A program made the position numbers and the translations under genes. Shown in pieces: positions 42,531-52,151 of a stretch of 64,000 nucleotides of DNA. Position 1 is the first letter of the stretch. Every line of letters begins with the position of its first letter. The stretch comes from Microlunatus endophyticus (GTDB taxonomy: Bacteria > Actinomycetota > Actinomycetes > Propionibacteriales > Propionibacteriaceae): positions 1 through 64,000 of the forward strand of contig NZ_BMMZ01000001.1 in assembly GCF_014646195.1 (NCBI RefSeq), in the 5' to 3' direction. A model generated the notes under the pieces. That model worked only from the letters and a program-made list of their open reading frames with translations. It did no database searches and was not told the origin of the DNA.

Positions 42531-42652
42531 GCAGACGTGACGGGTCACGAGCTCGCTGGCTAGCAGGAGTTGAGCCTGTCTAGTGCGACGCGGCGGTCGA
42601 AATTCACGGACCCGCGCGGACTGCAGTCGATCGATGAGCTCGACCCCAAAGG
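42531..42652. other. Gap between convergent genes
   Basis: 122 bases with no gene; no strong hairpin seen. Confidence 0.5.
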
Positions 42653-43261
42653 CTAACCCGCATCGGATGTCGCCCGCGCGTGGTGATCCTGCGGCCGACT
42701 GATGAACAGATCGAGTGCCACCGGGCCTCGATGCAGGATGTGGGGTACGTCGACCCAGGTGAGCCAGGGATCTGTAGGTCCAAGGGCTTCTAGTCGTCTG
42801 ACCGCTGCGACGCTCACTTGATTGACAGCCCGCAGTGTCGCCGTAGTCATCGGCAGGTAGTCGTGCTCGTCGGCGGGGTCGGGCCAGTGGCCGTTCCGGC
42901 CATGGCGCATCAGTCGGATGATGCACCGGCTCGGGTCCAGGGCAGAGGCATCGATTGTGGCTGGCTCGATGTCGCGGACGTCGTGACCGGAGCGGCGCAG
43001 CGCGTCGAACAGCGGACCAGGGTGGAGAGGTGCGAAGAACACAACGTCGGCCCAGGTGCAATTCAGCGCCGGTATCGGTTCATCGAGGTCTTGTTCTCGA
43101 CCGCGGTACTTGGCGACGTGGCGGGCGTACAGGTCGGGGTAGGCGTGTTGCAGTTGGCGCAGGGGCAGCAATCGGCTTCCGCGGGTCGTGCTGGGGAGCA
43201 GGTGGTAGAGCGTGCCTCGGACGGGCGCGCTGCGGGTGACGGCTTTTTGCTGTGTGGGCAT
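42653..43261 (-). CDS. Conserved-looking hypothetical protein
   Basis: 202-residue protein without recognised family. Segments with natural composition: VRGTLYHLLPSTTRGSRLLP, LRQLQHAYPDLYARHVAKYR, LDPSRCIIRLMRHGRNGHWP and LTWVDVPHILHRGPVALDLF. Many histidines and tryptophans suggest an enzyme. GGAGG nine bases before ATG 43261 fixes the start (an upstream GTG at 43276 overlaps that site). It is the last of three minus-strand genes with a P-loop kinase and an APH-type kinase. Confidence 0.7.
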   Translation of the reverse strand: MPTQQKAVTRSAPVRGTLYHLLPSTTRGSRLLPLRQLQHAYPDLYARHVAKYRGREQDLDEPIPALNCTWADVVFFAPLHPGPLFDALRRSGHDVRDIEPATIDASALDPSRCIIRLMRHGRNGHWPDPADEHDYLPMTTATLRAVNQVSVAAVRRLEALGPTDPWLTWVDVPHILHRGPVALDLFISRPQDHHARATSDAG

Positions 43262-43329
43262 GAAAAAAGCCTCCACACGGCGATCCGGTGAAGGCCTGCT
43301 GTTTCCAATGATTCTACCACTGCGGGGGT

Positions 43330-43890
43330 TCAGCCGCCGGCAGTCGACGTAGTCGGCTTCCGTCCAGTTTCATAGCCGGACCAGCAGTGAAGTATCCGGT
43401 CTACTACCTCGGCTGGCGCCTTGTCGGTTACGTCGACCCGGATTGCACCGGGGAGCGTGACGCCGCGCCACCGCTCATAGAAGGTCACTGCCCAGTCCAT
43501 CGGCACTGGAGTGTCGCGCAGTTGTAGGTGCGCAGCGAGGGCTTCCGGCGAGCAGTCAAGCTGAACCAGCATGACTCGACCGGTGGCACTGCGCCGGATG
43601 GCGTCGGCTTCTCGAGCGGTCATGGCGGTAAGTTCTGCCACCACCGGCCAGTTGTTGCTCAGGTACGCGCCGATAGCATCGACGTTCGCAGCGAACATGC
43701 GTTGCTCGAGGGCCAGTCCTTGTTCAGGCGTCAGACTCGTCGGGATCGGATGGTGTCGTGGTTGGCAGAGGTCGGCCTGCCAGAGCAGCCAGTCGCCACC
43801 AAGCCGATCATGTATCTGCTGTGAGACGGTGCTCTTTCCCACGCCGGAGGGACCGGTGACCAAGATCAAATCGGCGGTGGTCTGTGACAC
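43330..43890 (-). CDS. P-loop kinase, AAA/zeta-toxin-like
   Basis: 186-residue small kinase. Walker A LILVTGPSGVGKSTVSQQIH at the N-terminus, a second strand VVAELTAMTAREADAIRR, and a lid-like region with RDTPVPMDWAVTFYERWRGV. Fold is like chloramphenicol-phosphotransferase, shikimate or zeta-toxin kinases. Start ATG 43890 is 36 bases downstream of the APH-type gene stop. The acceptor substrate is unknown. Confidence 0.8.
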   Translation of the reverse strand: MSQTTADLILVTGPSGVGKSTVSQQIHDRLGGDWLLWQADLCQPRHHPIPTSLTPEQGLALEQRMFAANVDAIGAYLSNNWPVVAELTAMTAREADAIRRSATGRVMLVQLDCSPEALAAHLQLRDTPVPMDWAVTFYERWRGVTLPGAIRVDVTDKAPAEVVDRILHCWSGYETGRKPTTSTAGG

Positions 43891-43926
43891 TGTCTACTCC
43901 TCGTGAGGACGTTGGCCGGGGCGACA

Positions 43927-44688
43927 CTATGTCCGGCCCTTGAGCACGGCGACGAAGTCGGCCCGTCTTTTCCTGATCATGTCTCGGTCAGCAGTCGCCC
44001 AGGCGATAGCCGTTGTGGCGTGTGCCCTTCGACCGGGAGCGCTGGCTGGGTGGTCCAGAACTCGTTGCTCCGTCGTGACCAGATTCTGTTGCGCGGTGAC
44101 GACCCGGTCGAGAAGGTCGCTGGCCGACAGCCCGAGGTCGCGTGCCTGGTAGCCGTCGGCCAATTCTTTCAGGCGATGCGCTTGCTCGCTGATCGGGACG
44201 TTCCCTGCGGATTGGATGCACCACGTCCACGCCATGTAGGCAAGATCGTCGACGGGGTTGCCGGGATGTGCCGCATCCCAGTCGATCAAGGCAACAGGCG
44301 ATCCGTCCTGGAAGATCGCGTTGTACGCGCCAGGGTCGCCGTGCAGGATGCATTGTCGATCGGCGATCGACTCCGGCCACTCGGTGATCAAGGAGTCCCG
44401 CCGAGTCAGCTCGTGGAGTTGCCGAAGCATCCCGCCACCTATCCGGTAGGCGCCGGACTGTCGTTGGCTGGGATGGTCGGTGGTCACCCCGGGTATGAAG
44501 CTGAGGATGTCCCGATCCTGATCATCGACGCCGTAGTAGCGCGGCGCGTACGGGTAGCCGAGCTCTTCGAGGCGGATCAGAACGCGGTTGATCCAGTCGG
44601 AGTGCTGATTCCGGGGACGGCGCACCGTGTTGCCGATGCGTACGACCCCCGGGGTGATGCGACCACCTGTGAGTTCGATCTCCTTCAC
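43927..44688 (-). CDS. Phosphotransferase, APH family
   Basis: 253-residue kinase. Motifs: CILHGDPGAYNAIFQDGSP (H-x-D-x-x-x-x-N) and VALIDWDAAHPGNPVDDLAY. N-terminal ATP lobe with VVRIGNTVRRPRNQHSD. GTG start after GGGGGA. First of three minus-strand genes. Family includes small-molecule kinases and antibiotic-modifying enzymes; with the P-loop kinase downstream it hints at a phosphorylation-based pathway. Confidence 0.82.
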   Translation of the reverse strand: MKEIELTGGRITPGVVRIGNTVRRPRNQHSDWINRVLIRLEELGYPYAPRYYGVDDQDRDILSFIPGVTTDHPSQRQSGAYRIGGGMLRQLHELTRRDSLITEWPESIADRQCILHGDPGAYNAIFQDGSPVALIDWDAAHPGNPVDDLAYMAWTWCIQSAGNVPISEQAHRLKELADGYQARDLGLSASDLLDRVVTAQQNLVTTEQRVLDHPASAPGRRAHATTAIAWATADRDMIRKRRADFVAVLKGRT

Positions 44689-44745
44689 GTCCCCCAGAAT
44701 CGCACGTCGCGTGCTTGAGCCGGATCGACGTTAACCTCCAGTGGG

Positions 44746-46945
44746 ATGGTTCGGTCGGCTATAGGAGTTGCTCGGAACGTGGTTGGCGTCGCGGACATGC
44801 TGGGAGTCGTTACACCCGATCGAGCGGCGTTGCCGACGATCGGTCGGGATGGGCGGTTGGTCGCGATGACCGTCCGAGTCCGGGCACATGCCCGCTCCCG
44901 GCATGGTCTTTCAGATTCGAGGTCGTCAGGGCTTCCCGACGAGGCGTCCGCGGGACAGCGCGTTCGGGTGTGGCAAACAGGCGACGGCGGCTGGCTCGAG
45001 CCATTCGCGGACTGGACGACGAGTTGGGGCGCCCAATGGTCGCCAGATGGGACCAGGTTGGCGGCCTATGTGCATCGTGACGGCGGCGCGGCGACGCTCG
45101 CCGTCTGGGATACGCAAGACCGCGTCGTTCGTGACCTGGCGATCACGGCCGGAACCCACTTCACCTTCGAGCGCCCGCAGTGGGCTCTCGACGGCAGCGC
45201 GCTGCTGGCCGAGACGTACGGCCCCGTCGTCGCGACCGAGGAGCACAGCGTCGCCCCTGATGCGTCAGGGCCCGCCTTCGTACGGGTGCTGCGCTCTGAT
45301 GACGATCCGCAGGACTCGCGGGCCGCCCCCTGTGCTGGATGCATCAGACCTAACGCTGATAGGTCTGGACGGGACCAGCAGGGTCCTGATCCGTGATTGG
45401 ACCGTCCGGAGCTGGAGGGTTGCACCCGGGGGTCGCCGGGTGGGGTGTCTGCGGCTGCGCCGATTGGACGTTCTGCATCATCAGCCACGATTCGATCTGG
45501 AGATCATCGATCTGGATTCGGGACGCGTGACGACCGCTGCTCGCGAGATCCCGCAGCAGTACGGCTTGGCCTGGTCCTGGTCGCCGGACGGCGCGACCAT
45601 CGCCTATCTTGCGTCGGAGCAGCACAGCGCGGACGAGTTGTGGGTGGCGGCGGCCGACGGCACCGGCAGCCGGCGATTGATCGGTAGCGCAGATGGGCGA
45701 TACGGCGGCTTCCGTGCTGGCGACTCGCACTATCAAGCGCCGCGGTGGCTGGATCACCACACCGTGATCTGGCATCGGGAGGGGGAAGGCTTCCTCAGCG
45801 TCCCGCTCGCCTCGGGTAACCCCACGCTGGTGCCGACGCCGACAGGTCAGGTTGAGCAGTGGCTGATCGATCCGGACGAGTCCTCCATCCCCGTCGAGAG
45901 CGCCGATTTCTTGTACTCCGTCCGCAGTTCGGCAGGCCAGGTTGCGCTCGACCAGATCGATCCGACCCACGGATCACGTCGTACGGTAACCAGTCTTCCG
46001 GGCTCGATCTCGCCGTCTCAGTTGCATGTGGGCGGCTGGCGCGGCGGCGGTACGTTTCTGATCCAGTCGGCGGACCAGCCGGGCGAGCTGTGGATCGGAG
46101 AACCTGAGGGCGCTCGGCGGATCGCCTCCTTGAATCCTTACCTGGAGCCAGTCCATACGGCTCGCCGGATCAGCTGGGGTGAGGGCGAGGCCGGGCTGGC
46201 CGCCGGCGTGCTGGTTCCCGCGGGTTCGCCGCCCGCGACGGGCTGGCCGGTAGTGATCAGCGTGTACGGCGGCGATCGCGGCTCACGGAGGGTCGACCAG
46301 TACGAGCCCGAGAACGGCATCCTGTACCCGAGTCTGCTCACCTCCCGTGGGTGGGCCGTCGTCTATCCTGACCTTCCGCTGACCGACATCGACCCGATGC
46401 GGCAGTTCGCCCCACTTGTCCGAGCAGCGCTGGACCACCTGTCGGAGGTCGTCCCGATCAATCGCCGCCGGATCGCCCTGATCGGCAACAGCTACGGCAG
46501 CTACACGGCCCTCAGTCTGCTGGTCACGATGCCGAAGACGTTCTGCGCCGCCGCAGTGTCAGCGCCGCTGATCAACCCGTTGGCGTCCTACGGCGCTCTA
46601 TACGCCGACGGCCGCTCGCTCGAAGGATTTTGGGAGAACGCTCAGGGCAGGATGGGGTGCCCGCCATGGGAGGCACCACAGAGGTGGCTGGAGAACAACC
46701 CGTACCTGTGGCTTGATCGGGTCGACGCACCGGTGCTGATCGGGGTCGGCGGTCCCGGCCTGCCCGGGGAGGAAGCCCAAGCAGAGCAGCTCTTCGCCGG
46801 GCTCCGACGGCTTGGGCGCCGGGCAGAGTTGCGTCACTATCCCAGGGAGGGTCACGCGCCGTCCAGCTGGGGGACCGCAGCCTACGGAGACTTCGCTACC
46901 CGGATCGTCGACTGGATCACCGGTCACGATGGGCGGGTGGGATAG
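44746..46945 (+). pseudogene. S9 family peptidase with frameshift
   Basis: A prolyl-oligopeptidase-like gene in two frames. The N-terminal part (ATG 44746) reads a beta-propeller (WSPDGTRLAAYVHRDGGA, ERPQWALDGSALLAETYG) to about 45325. After a C5 run at 45326-45330 the reading continues one frame on (SDLTLIGLDGTSRVLIRDW to stop 46945), so removing one C restores the gene. The alpha/beta hydrolase end has the nucleophile in RIALIGNSYGSYTALSLLV and the His in YPREGHAPSSWG, but the expected Asp loop reads GVGGPGLPGEEAQAEQL with no Asp at the usual place. Sequencing error, recent mutation or slippage are possible. Confidence 0.75.
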
Positions 46946-46954
46946 CGTTCGAGC

Positions 46955-47860
46955 ATGGTGCAACCCGCCGGCTACTTGGAGGGGCTGACCGACAGCCGAC
47001 GATGGGAGGGATTCCTTTTCCGTCCCGGCGACATTGTGATCAGTGTGCCTTCGAAGTGCGGGACGACCTGGTTGCAGATGATGTGTGCACTGTTGATCTT
47101 CGGTCCGGAATTGCCCGGGCCATTGACGAGGTTGTCACCATGGCTGGATATGCGGCTGCGGCCGGTGGATGAGGTCCGCAGTGTCTTGGCCCGGCAACAG
47201 CATCGGCGGTTCATCAAGACGCACACCCCGTTGGACGGATTGCCGCAACGAGATGACGTCACCTATCTGGTGATGGGACGAGATCCCCGTGATGTGGCAA
47301 TCTCGATGGCTCATCATCGGGCCAATCTCGACGGCGACCTGATCTCAAGACGGCTGGCCGCTCCGTCCGATAGTTCGGATCGTCCGTCATCTGGGTCGCC
47401 TCCGATGAGTCTGCATGACCAAGTGATGAACTGGATCGAGGATGATCGCGCGACACAGATCGCGTTGTCGACGCTCAAGGGCGTGGTCTGGCATCTGGGA
47501 GACGCCTACCGCAGACGTGACCAGGCGAACATCGTCGTGTTTCATTACGCCGAGCTGACAGATGATCTTGAAGGCGAGATACGTCGGCTGGCGAGCCGAC
47601 TGGGGATCGACGCTCCGACTGCGCCGTGGCGGGAGCTCGCGCGGTTGGCACGGCTGGACTCGATGCGCGTTGACGCGTCCATGGTCGTGTCGGACGAGGG
47701 CATCGGATTGCTGAGGGAGCCCGATCGATTCTTCCATGCCGGCCGTAGCGGGCAGTGGACGGATTTGCTCGACTCAGACGATCTCAACCGCTACGAAACC
47801 CGTTTGGCGGAACTGGCCGAGCCGGAGCTGATCGCCTGGCTGCACCAAGAGGGTCGGTGA
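46955..47860 (+). CDS. Sulfotransferase
   Basis: 301-residue PAPS-dependent sulfotransferase. The 5'-phosphosulfate loop is VISVPSKCGTTWLQMMCA (about residue 30), and the 3'-phosphate site is VMGRDPRDVAISMAHHRAN (about 105). Sulfotransfer likely to a small alcohol or phenol, in the cytoplasm. It begins 9 bases after the S9 peptidase stop, so co-transcription is likely. Substrate unknown. Confidence 0.9.
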   Translation: MVQPAGYLEGLTDSRRWEGFLFRPGDIVISVPSKCGTTWLQMMCALLIFGPELPGPLTRLSPWLDMRLRPVDEVRSVLARQQHRRFIKTHTPLDGLPQRDDVTYLVMGRDPRDVAISMAHHRANLDGDLISRRLAAPSDSSDRPSSGSPPMSLHDQVMNWIEDDRATQIALSTLKGVVWHLGDAYRRRDQANIVVFHYAELTDDLEGEIRRLASRLGIDAPTAPWRELARLARLDSMRVDASMVVSDEGIGLLREPDRFFHAGRSGQWTDLLDSDDLNRYETRLAELAEPELIAWLHQEGR

Positions 47861-48144
47861 TCCCTCTATCGCTACTCGATCTCGGGTATGGCATGCAGCT
47901 CAGTCGTCTTGGGTGTGGCGCCGATCGGCTTGCTGAGGGTGGCCAAGAGGCTCCAACTGCCATGAGGGGATCCGTCCGGTGGCTTGGACCAAGATGCCGG
48001 CGACGGGCTGTCGGCGAGCATCCGCGGTGATGACCACATCAGCGCCCCTAAGCAGATATCGCAGCCCACCGGTCGATGATGATTGGGATCGCCGTGTTGT
48101 GCCACCAAGAAGGGCTGACGTTGCACGGGCTTTGACGGCGGCCG
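47861..48144. other. Intergenic region with possible gene remnant
   Basis: Almost 300 bases without an intact gene. The minus strand contains two out-of-frame coding-like segments (GLRYLLRGADVVITADARRQ, and SLLATLSKPIGATPKTTELH which ends near 47874), with high GC3, possibly the remains of one frameshifted gene of unknown family. Confidence 0.4.
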
Positions 48145-48173
48145 TTGACATTTAGAGACGATCGGTCTAAATT
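48145..48173 (+). promoter_or_regulatory. TetR promoter with overlapping operator, leaderless
   Basis: TTGACA (48145-48150) and TAAATT (48168-48173) are 17 bases apart, an ideal vegetative promoter. Between them TTTAGA (48151-48156) and TCTAAA (48166-48171) are inverted with a 9-base centre, a TetR-like operator. The -10 ends nine bases before the GTG at 48182, so the transcript is probably leaderless. Confidence 0.75.
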
Positions 48174-48181
48174 CAAGTTCC

Positions 48182-48808
48182 GTGACTGAGACACCCGTCC
48201 GTGGCCGTCGGGGCAGACCCCCGAAGGTGCCGCGAGAGCACGGCGATACCCGCGAGGTGTTGTTGCACTGCGGCGTGGAGATCCTCACCGCCCAGGGCCT
48301 GACGGCGACCGGGATCGACACTGTCCTCAAGCGGGTCGGTGTACCGAAGGGCTCCTTCTATCACTACTTCGACAGCAAGGAATCCTTCGGTCTCGAGGTG
48401 TTGCAGCGCTATGCCGAATACTTCGCGCGCAGGCTGGACCGGCGGCTGTTGGACGAAGATCAACTGCCGTTGCAGCGGCTGGCCGGAATCGTCGAGGACG
48501 CCAAGGCCGGCATGATCAAGTACGACTTCGAACGCGGCTGCCTGGTCGGCAATCTCGGCCAGGAGGTGGGGGCGCTTCCGGACAGTTTCCGGGCGGAACT
48601 GCAGGCCGTCCTCGCGGACTGGAAACAACGCCTTGCCGCCTGCCTCCGGCTGGCGGTCGAGGCCGGACAGCTCAGGCTTGACACCGACTGCGACAAGCTC
48701 GCGGAGTTCTTCTGGATCGGGTGGGAGGGCGCGGTCCTGCGCGCCAAGCTCGATCGCAGCGTCCACCCGCTCGACGTCTTCATCGACGGATTCCTCGAGC
48801 GGGCATAG
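48182..48808 (+). CDS. TetR family transcriptional regulator
   Basis: 208-residue repressor. HTH at about residues 24-68 (VEILTAQGLTATGIDTVLKR, VGVPKGSFYHYFDSKESFGL). The C-terminal domain (ERGCLVGNLGQEVGALPDSF) resembles the AcuR/LmrA-like group. GTG start, preceded by an exemplary promoter and operator. The NAD(P)-binding gene 48856 follows in the same direction and is probably its target. Confidence 0.92.
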   Translation: MTETPVRGRRGRPPKVPREHGDTREVLLHCGVEILTAQGLTATGIDTVLKRVGVPKGSFYHYFDSKESFGLEVLQRYAEYFARRLDRRLLDEDQLPLQRLAGIVEDAKAGMIKYDFERGCLVGNLGQEVGALPDSFRAELQAVLADWKQRLAACLRLAVEAGQLRLDTDCDKLAEFFWIGWEGAVLRAKLDRSVHPLDVFIDGFLERA

Positions 48809-48855
48809 ATCACCTCGCTCATCAATCAACCACTGCCAACCAGGAAGTAGCAGTT

Positions 48856-49497
48856 GTGACGAAAGTTGCTGTGCTCGGCGCGGCCGGAGCGATCGCGAAA
48901 CTCGCGATCCGGCAGCTCCTCGAAGATCAATCCAACGAGCTGACACTCTTCTTGCGAAACTCCAAGCGCCTGAAGGACCTGCCCGATGATCATGTCCAGA
49001 TGGTCGACGGCGACGTCCTTGATCAAGAACTGCTGACCAGGTCGGTCAGCGATCAGGATGTCGTGTACGCCAACCTCGGCGGCCATGACATCGAAGCCCA
49101 GGCCAGAGCCGTGGTCTCCGCGCTCGGCGCGGCGGGCACGCGCCGGCTGATCTGGATCTCGACCCTCGGCATCTACAACGAGGTGCCCGGCGAATTCGGC
49201 AAGTGGAACCACCAGATGCTCGACGGGGGCTACCTGGAGCCCTACAGCGCCGCCGCCCAGGTCGTCGAATCATCGGACCTCGACTACACGATCATCCGGC
49301 CGGCCTGGCTGACCGACACGGACGAAGTCGACTATGAGCTGACCCAGAAGGGAGAGCCGTTCCAGGGCACCGAAGTCTCCCGCAGGAGTGTTGCCGACCT
49401 GGTCGTACGCCTCATCCAGGACCCGACCCGCGACATCGGCAGTTCCCTGGGCGTGGACAAGCCCGGCACCGACGCCGACAAGCCCAGCTGGTACTGA
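48856..49497 (+). CDS. NAD(P)-binding atypical SDR (NmrA-like)
   Basis: 213-residue Rossmann protein. Glycine motif VAVLGAAGAIAKLAIRQLLE, then DVVYANLGGHDIEAQARAVV and WISTLGIYNEVPGEFGKWNH. The Tyr of an SDR triad is replaced by an NmrA-type arrangement. GTG with AGGAAG eight bases before. Downstream of the TetR gene, so likely induced by it; could be a quinone or flavin reductase or redox sensor. Confidence 0.87.
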   Translation: MTKVAVLGAAGAIAKLAIRQLLEDQSNELTLFLRNSKRLKDLPDDHVQMVDGDVLDQELLTRSVSDQDVVYANLGGHDIEAQARAVVSALGAAGTRRLIWISTLGIYNEVPGEFGKWNHQMLDGGYLEPYSAAAQVVESSDLDYTIIRPAWLTDTDEVDYELTQKGEPFQGTEVSRRSVADLVVRLIQDPTRDIGSSLGVDKPGTDADKPSWY

Positions 49498-49506
49498 TCG
49501 GCCTGT

Positions 49507-50175
49507 TCAACCGATCTGCTCACGCCGCAAGGCGGCGACGGCAGCCCCGACAGGTACGTCACCGCCGGTCAGCACCAGCGTCCGACCCGGCGCCGGATTG
49601 ATCAACAACTCGGTGATCACCGCCGCAACATCAGCCCGCGGGACACTGCCCGGCGCAGCCGGGGCATTCTCCAGTCGGACCCGGCCAGTGCCCGGATCAT
49701 CGGTCAGCCGCCCGGGGCGCACGATCGTCCAGTCCAGGTCACGGGCCCGAAGATCATCCTCGGCCTTGGTCTTGGCATCGAGATAGGCGGCCCAGACCTC
49801 ATCCGAGCCGGCAGCAGGCGGTTCACCGGCCCCGATGGTCGAGATCTGGACGAACGCTCGTACGCCTGCGGCCCGGCAGGCGTCGGCCAACAGCACCGAA
49901 CCGCCCAGATCCACGCTGTACTTCCGTTCCAGGCCGCTGCCCGGGCCGGCGCCGGCAGCGAAGACCACCGCATCGACGTCGGCCAGGACGGGGCCAAGAT
50001 CGTCGGCCGAGCCTCGCTCCAGATCGAAAAGCACGGGCTCCGCCCCGGTCGCCCGCAGCTCGGGTGCATGATCAGCATTGCGGACCAGATTGTACGCCTG
50101 ATGGCCGGCTGCGCTCAGCTGGCGGGCCAACAGCAGAGCGATCTTTCCGTGACCTCCGGCGATCAGCACCTTCAT
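49507..50175 (-). CDS. NAD(P)-binding atypical SDR (NmrA/HSCARG-like)
   Basis: 222-residue Rossmann protein. VLIAGGHGKIALLLARQLSA, DAVVFAAGAGPGSGLERKYS, AFVQISTIGAGEPP and WTIVRPGRLTDDPGTGRVRL give the usual YwnB/atypical SDR pattern. Start ATG 50175 with GAGGAGG. It is convergent with the similar gene 48856, implying ancient duplication or parallel roles. Substrate unknown. Confidence 0.88.
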   Translation of the reverse strand: MKVLIAGGHGKIALLLARQLSAAGHQAYNLVRNADHAPELRATGAEPVLFDLERGSADDLGPVLADVDAVVFAAGAGPGSGLERKYSVDLGGSVLLADACRAAGVRAFVQISTIGAGEPPAAGSDEVWAAYLDAKTKAEDDLRARDLDWTIVRPGRLTDDPGTGRVRLENAPAAPGSVPRADVAAVITELLINPAPGRTLVLTGGDVPVGAAVAALRREQIG

Positions 50176-50271
50176 GATCAACTGCCTCCTCGTCAGCCGG
50201 GACGACCCGACTCTACCCGGCTGCGCCATAGTGGCTCCTGACGCAGATCGACGATCGAACGAGAGGCAGTC

Positions 50272-51483
50272 ATGACCGAACCGGCCGAGGGCCCGACGAA
50301 GCAGACGGTTCCAGCGTGGTCGAGGGGATGGCTGGAGATCCGCCAGCTCGCGACCGGCCGCGGCAACTGCGCACTGATCATCGCACCCGATGGCACCAGC
50401 TACGTCGTCGATGTCGGCGAGTCCCACCGGGAAGCTCGATCCTCGACAGCGCCCAAACCGGACGGCTCCCGGCGCCCAGGGGAGTGGGCGGCCCGCTATA
50501 TCGCCCGCCATCTGCCCGAGGGCGGGCGTGACCGGATCGACTACCTGATCGCCACCCACCTGCACGGTGATCACATCGGTGAGGTCGGCGGGGAGAACGG
50601 TGTCACCGGGCCGGCGTCGGCCGACGGGTCGTACGTCCTGACCGGCATCCCCGACCTCGCCCAGCACCTGGAGATCGGGATGCTGGTCGACCGGGCATTC
50701 CCTTCGTACGACTACCCGCAGTCGCTGGAGGACCCGACGGTGAGCAACTACCGCAACTTCGTCCAGGCCAGGGTGCACGGCGGCGGATCGGTCGCCCGGA
50801 TCGAGGTCGGCGCCACCGACCAGCTGGCCCCGCGCACCGACCCGCAGGCGTTCCCCGGCTTCTCCGTTCGCGGCCTCGCTGCGAACGGCGTCGTCTGGGC
50901 CGGCAGCGGCAACCACACCCGGAGCCTGTTTCCCGATCTTGATCAACTGCCTCCGGACCAGTATCCGACCGAGAACATGTGCTCACTGGCGCTGCTGTTC
51001 TCCTACGGCGCCTTCCGGTTCTACACCGGCGGTGATCTCCCGTTCGCGACCGCCGACGGCGCCGAGTCCTGGCGCGACATTGAGACCCCGGTCGCCCGCG
51101 CTGCCGGTCCGGTCGACGTCGCGGTCCTGAACCATCACGGTTATGTGGACGCCGACGGCCCCGAGTTCGTTCGCGCGCTCCGGCCGCAGGTGTTCGTCGG
51201 GTCCGGCTGGGACTCCTGCCATCCGACGATCGAGGTGCTGGCCAGGCTGCTGGACCGCCGGCTCTACCCGCAGGACCGGGAGGTGCTGGTGACGAACATG
51301 ATGGAGGAGAACCGGATCGTCAATCGTCGGCTCGACGAATGCGGCAGCGACGAGGGGCACATCGTGATCCGGGTGGCACCGGGCGGGTCGACCTTCGAGG
51401 TCAACATCCTCGACAACTCCGACGAGGAGGATCGGCTGTTGAAGACGTTCGGACCGTATCAGTCCGGACGCGCGAGACGTTGA
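50272..51483 (+). CDS. MBL-fold metallo-hydrolase (ComEC-like)
   Basis: 403-residue metallo-beta-lactamase-fold protein. Zinc site in LIATHLHGDHIGEVGGENG (H-x-H-x-D-H), later ligand in RFYTGGDLPFATADGAE and VAVLNHHGYVDADGPEF. The pattern is that of the ComEC/Rec2 C-terminal domain used in many stand-alone hydrolases. No signal peptide. Its 3' end overlaps the convergent gene 51459 by 25 bases. Substrate unknown; nuclease or phosphodiesterase possible. Confidence 0.88.
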   Translation: MTEPAEGPTKQTVPAWSRGWLEIRQLATGRGNCALIIAPDGTSYVVDVGESHREARSSTAPKPDGSRRPGEWAARYIARHLPEGGRDRIDYLIATHLHGDHIGEVGGENGVTGPASADGSYVLTGIPDLAQHLEIGMLVDRAFPSYDYPQSLEDPTVSNYRNFVQARVHGGGSVARIEVGATDQLAPRTDPQAFPGFSVRGLAANGVVWAGSGNHTRSLFPDLDQLPPDQYPTENMCSLALLFSYGAFRFYTGGDLPFATADGAESWRDIETPVARAAGPVDVAVLNHHGYVDADGPEFVRALRPQVFVGSGWDSCHPTIEVLARLLDRRLYPQDREVLVTNMMEENRIVNRRLDECGSDEGHIVIRVAPGGSTFEVNILDNSDEEDRLLKTFGPYQSGRARR

Positions 51484-52151
51484 GCATCGCGGGCTGCCGC
51501 CAGTGCTTCGTCCCGTTGGTCCCGCCAGGAGGCGCGATAAGCGAACGCGGCGTCAGCCGCGTCGGCGGAGATCACGGCCAGCGAGGCCGGAGCCAGTTCG
51601 GCGACGTCCGCCGGATCGACGGCATGAGCCAGCGGAAAGCCGTACTTGTCCCGGAAATGATCCATCCACAGCACGACCAGCGCCCGATCACCGGGCAGCC
51701 GGGCGGTCTCCTCGTTCCCGCGTTCCGACCTGACGACCGTCCAGCTGCCGTCTGCGCCCGGCATGGCGCTGAAGCTCGGATCACCCAGCCAGGCCCAAGC
51801 CGCCCACCGGGTCGGAGCGGGTGCGTCGCGGTGGTGCCGGCTCAGTGTCCGCGCCAGCGACTCTGGCGTCCACGGGGCAGGAAACCAGCTGGTCAGGCTC
51901 ACCGACAGCTCGACCGCGGTGAGCCAACCCCAGGACTGATCAGCGGCGCCGGCCGCGGCATGGTCCAGCGCTGCCGACAGCGCTACCGTCGACAGCGCCG
52001 GCGATCCTCCGTCGAGCAGTGCGAGGTGCAGTTGCAGGAACCGTAGATACCGCCGATGCTCGGCCTCGTCGCGAGACGGCGGCAGCGGGATGTTCGCGAC
52101 AGTCGGGCTCTCCCAGCTCAGCTCGACGTCCCACGGTCCCATCCGGTTCAC
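51459..52151 (-). CDS. Hypothetical protein after msrA
   Basis: 230-residue soluble protein, family not recognised. Segments include MNRMGPWDVELSWESP, AAWAWLGDPSFSAMPGADGS and VVLWMDHFRDKYGFPLAHA. The GTG at 52151 directly abuts the msrA TGA, so it is translated with msrA. The C-terminus overlaps the convergent MBL gene. No membrane helix. Confidence 0.7.
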   Translation of the reverse strand: MNRMGPWDVELSWESPTVANIPLPPSRDEAEHRRYLRFLQLHLALLDGGSPALSTVALSAALDHAAAGAADQSWGWLTAVELSVSLTSWFPAPWTPESLARTLSRHHRDAPAPTRWAAWAWLGDPSFSAMPGADGSWTVVRSERGNEETARLPGDRALVVLWMDHFRDKYGFPLAHAVDPADVAELAPASLAVISADAADAAFAYRASWRDQRDEALAAARDAQRLARPD

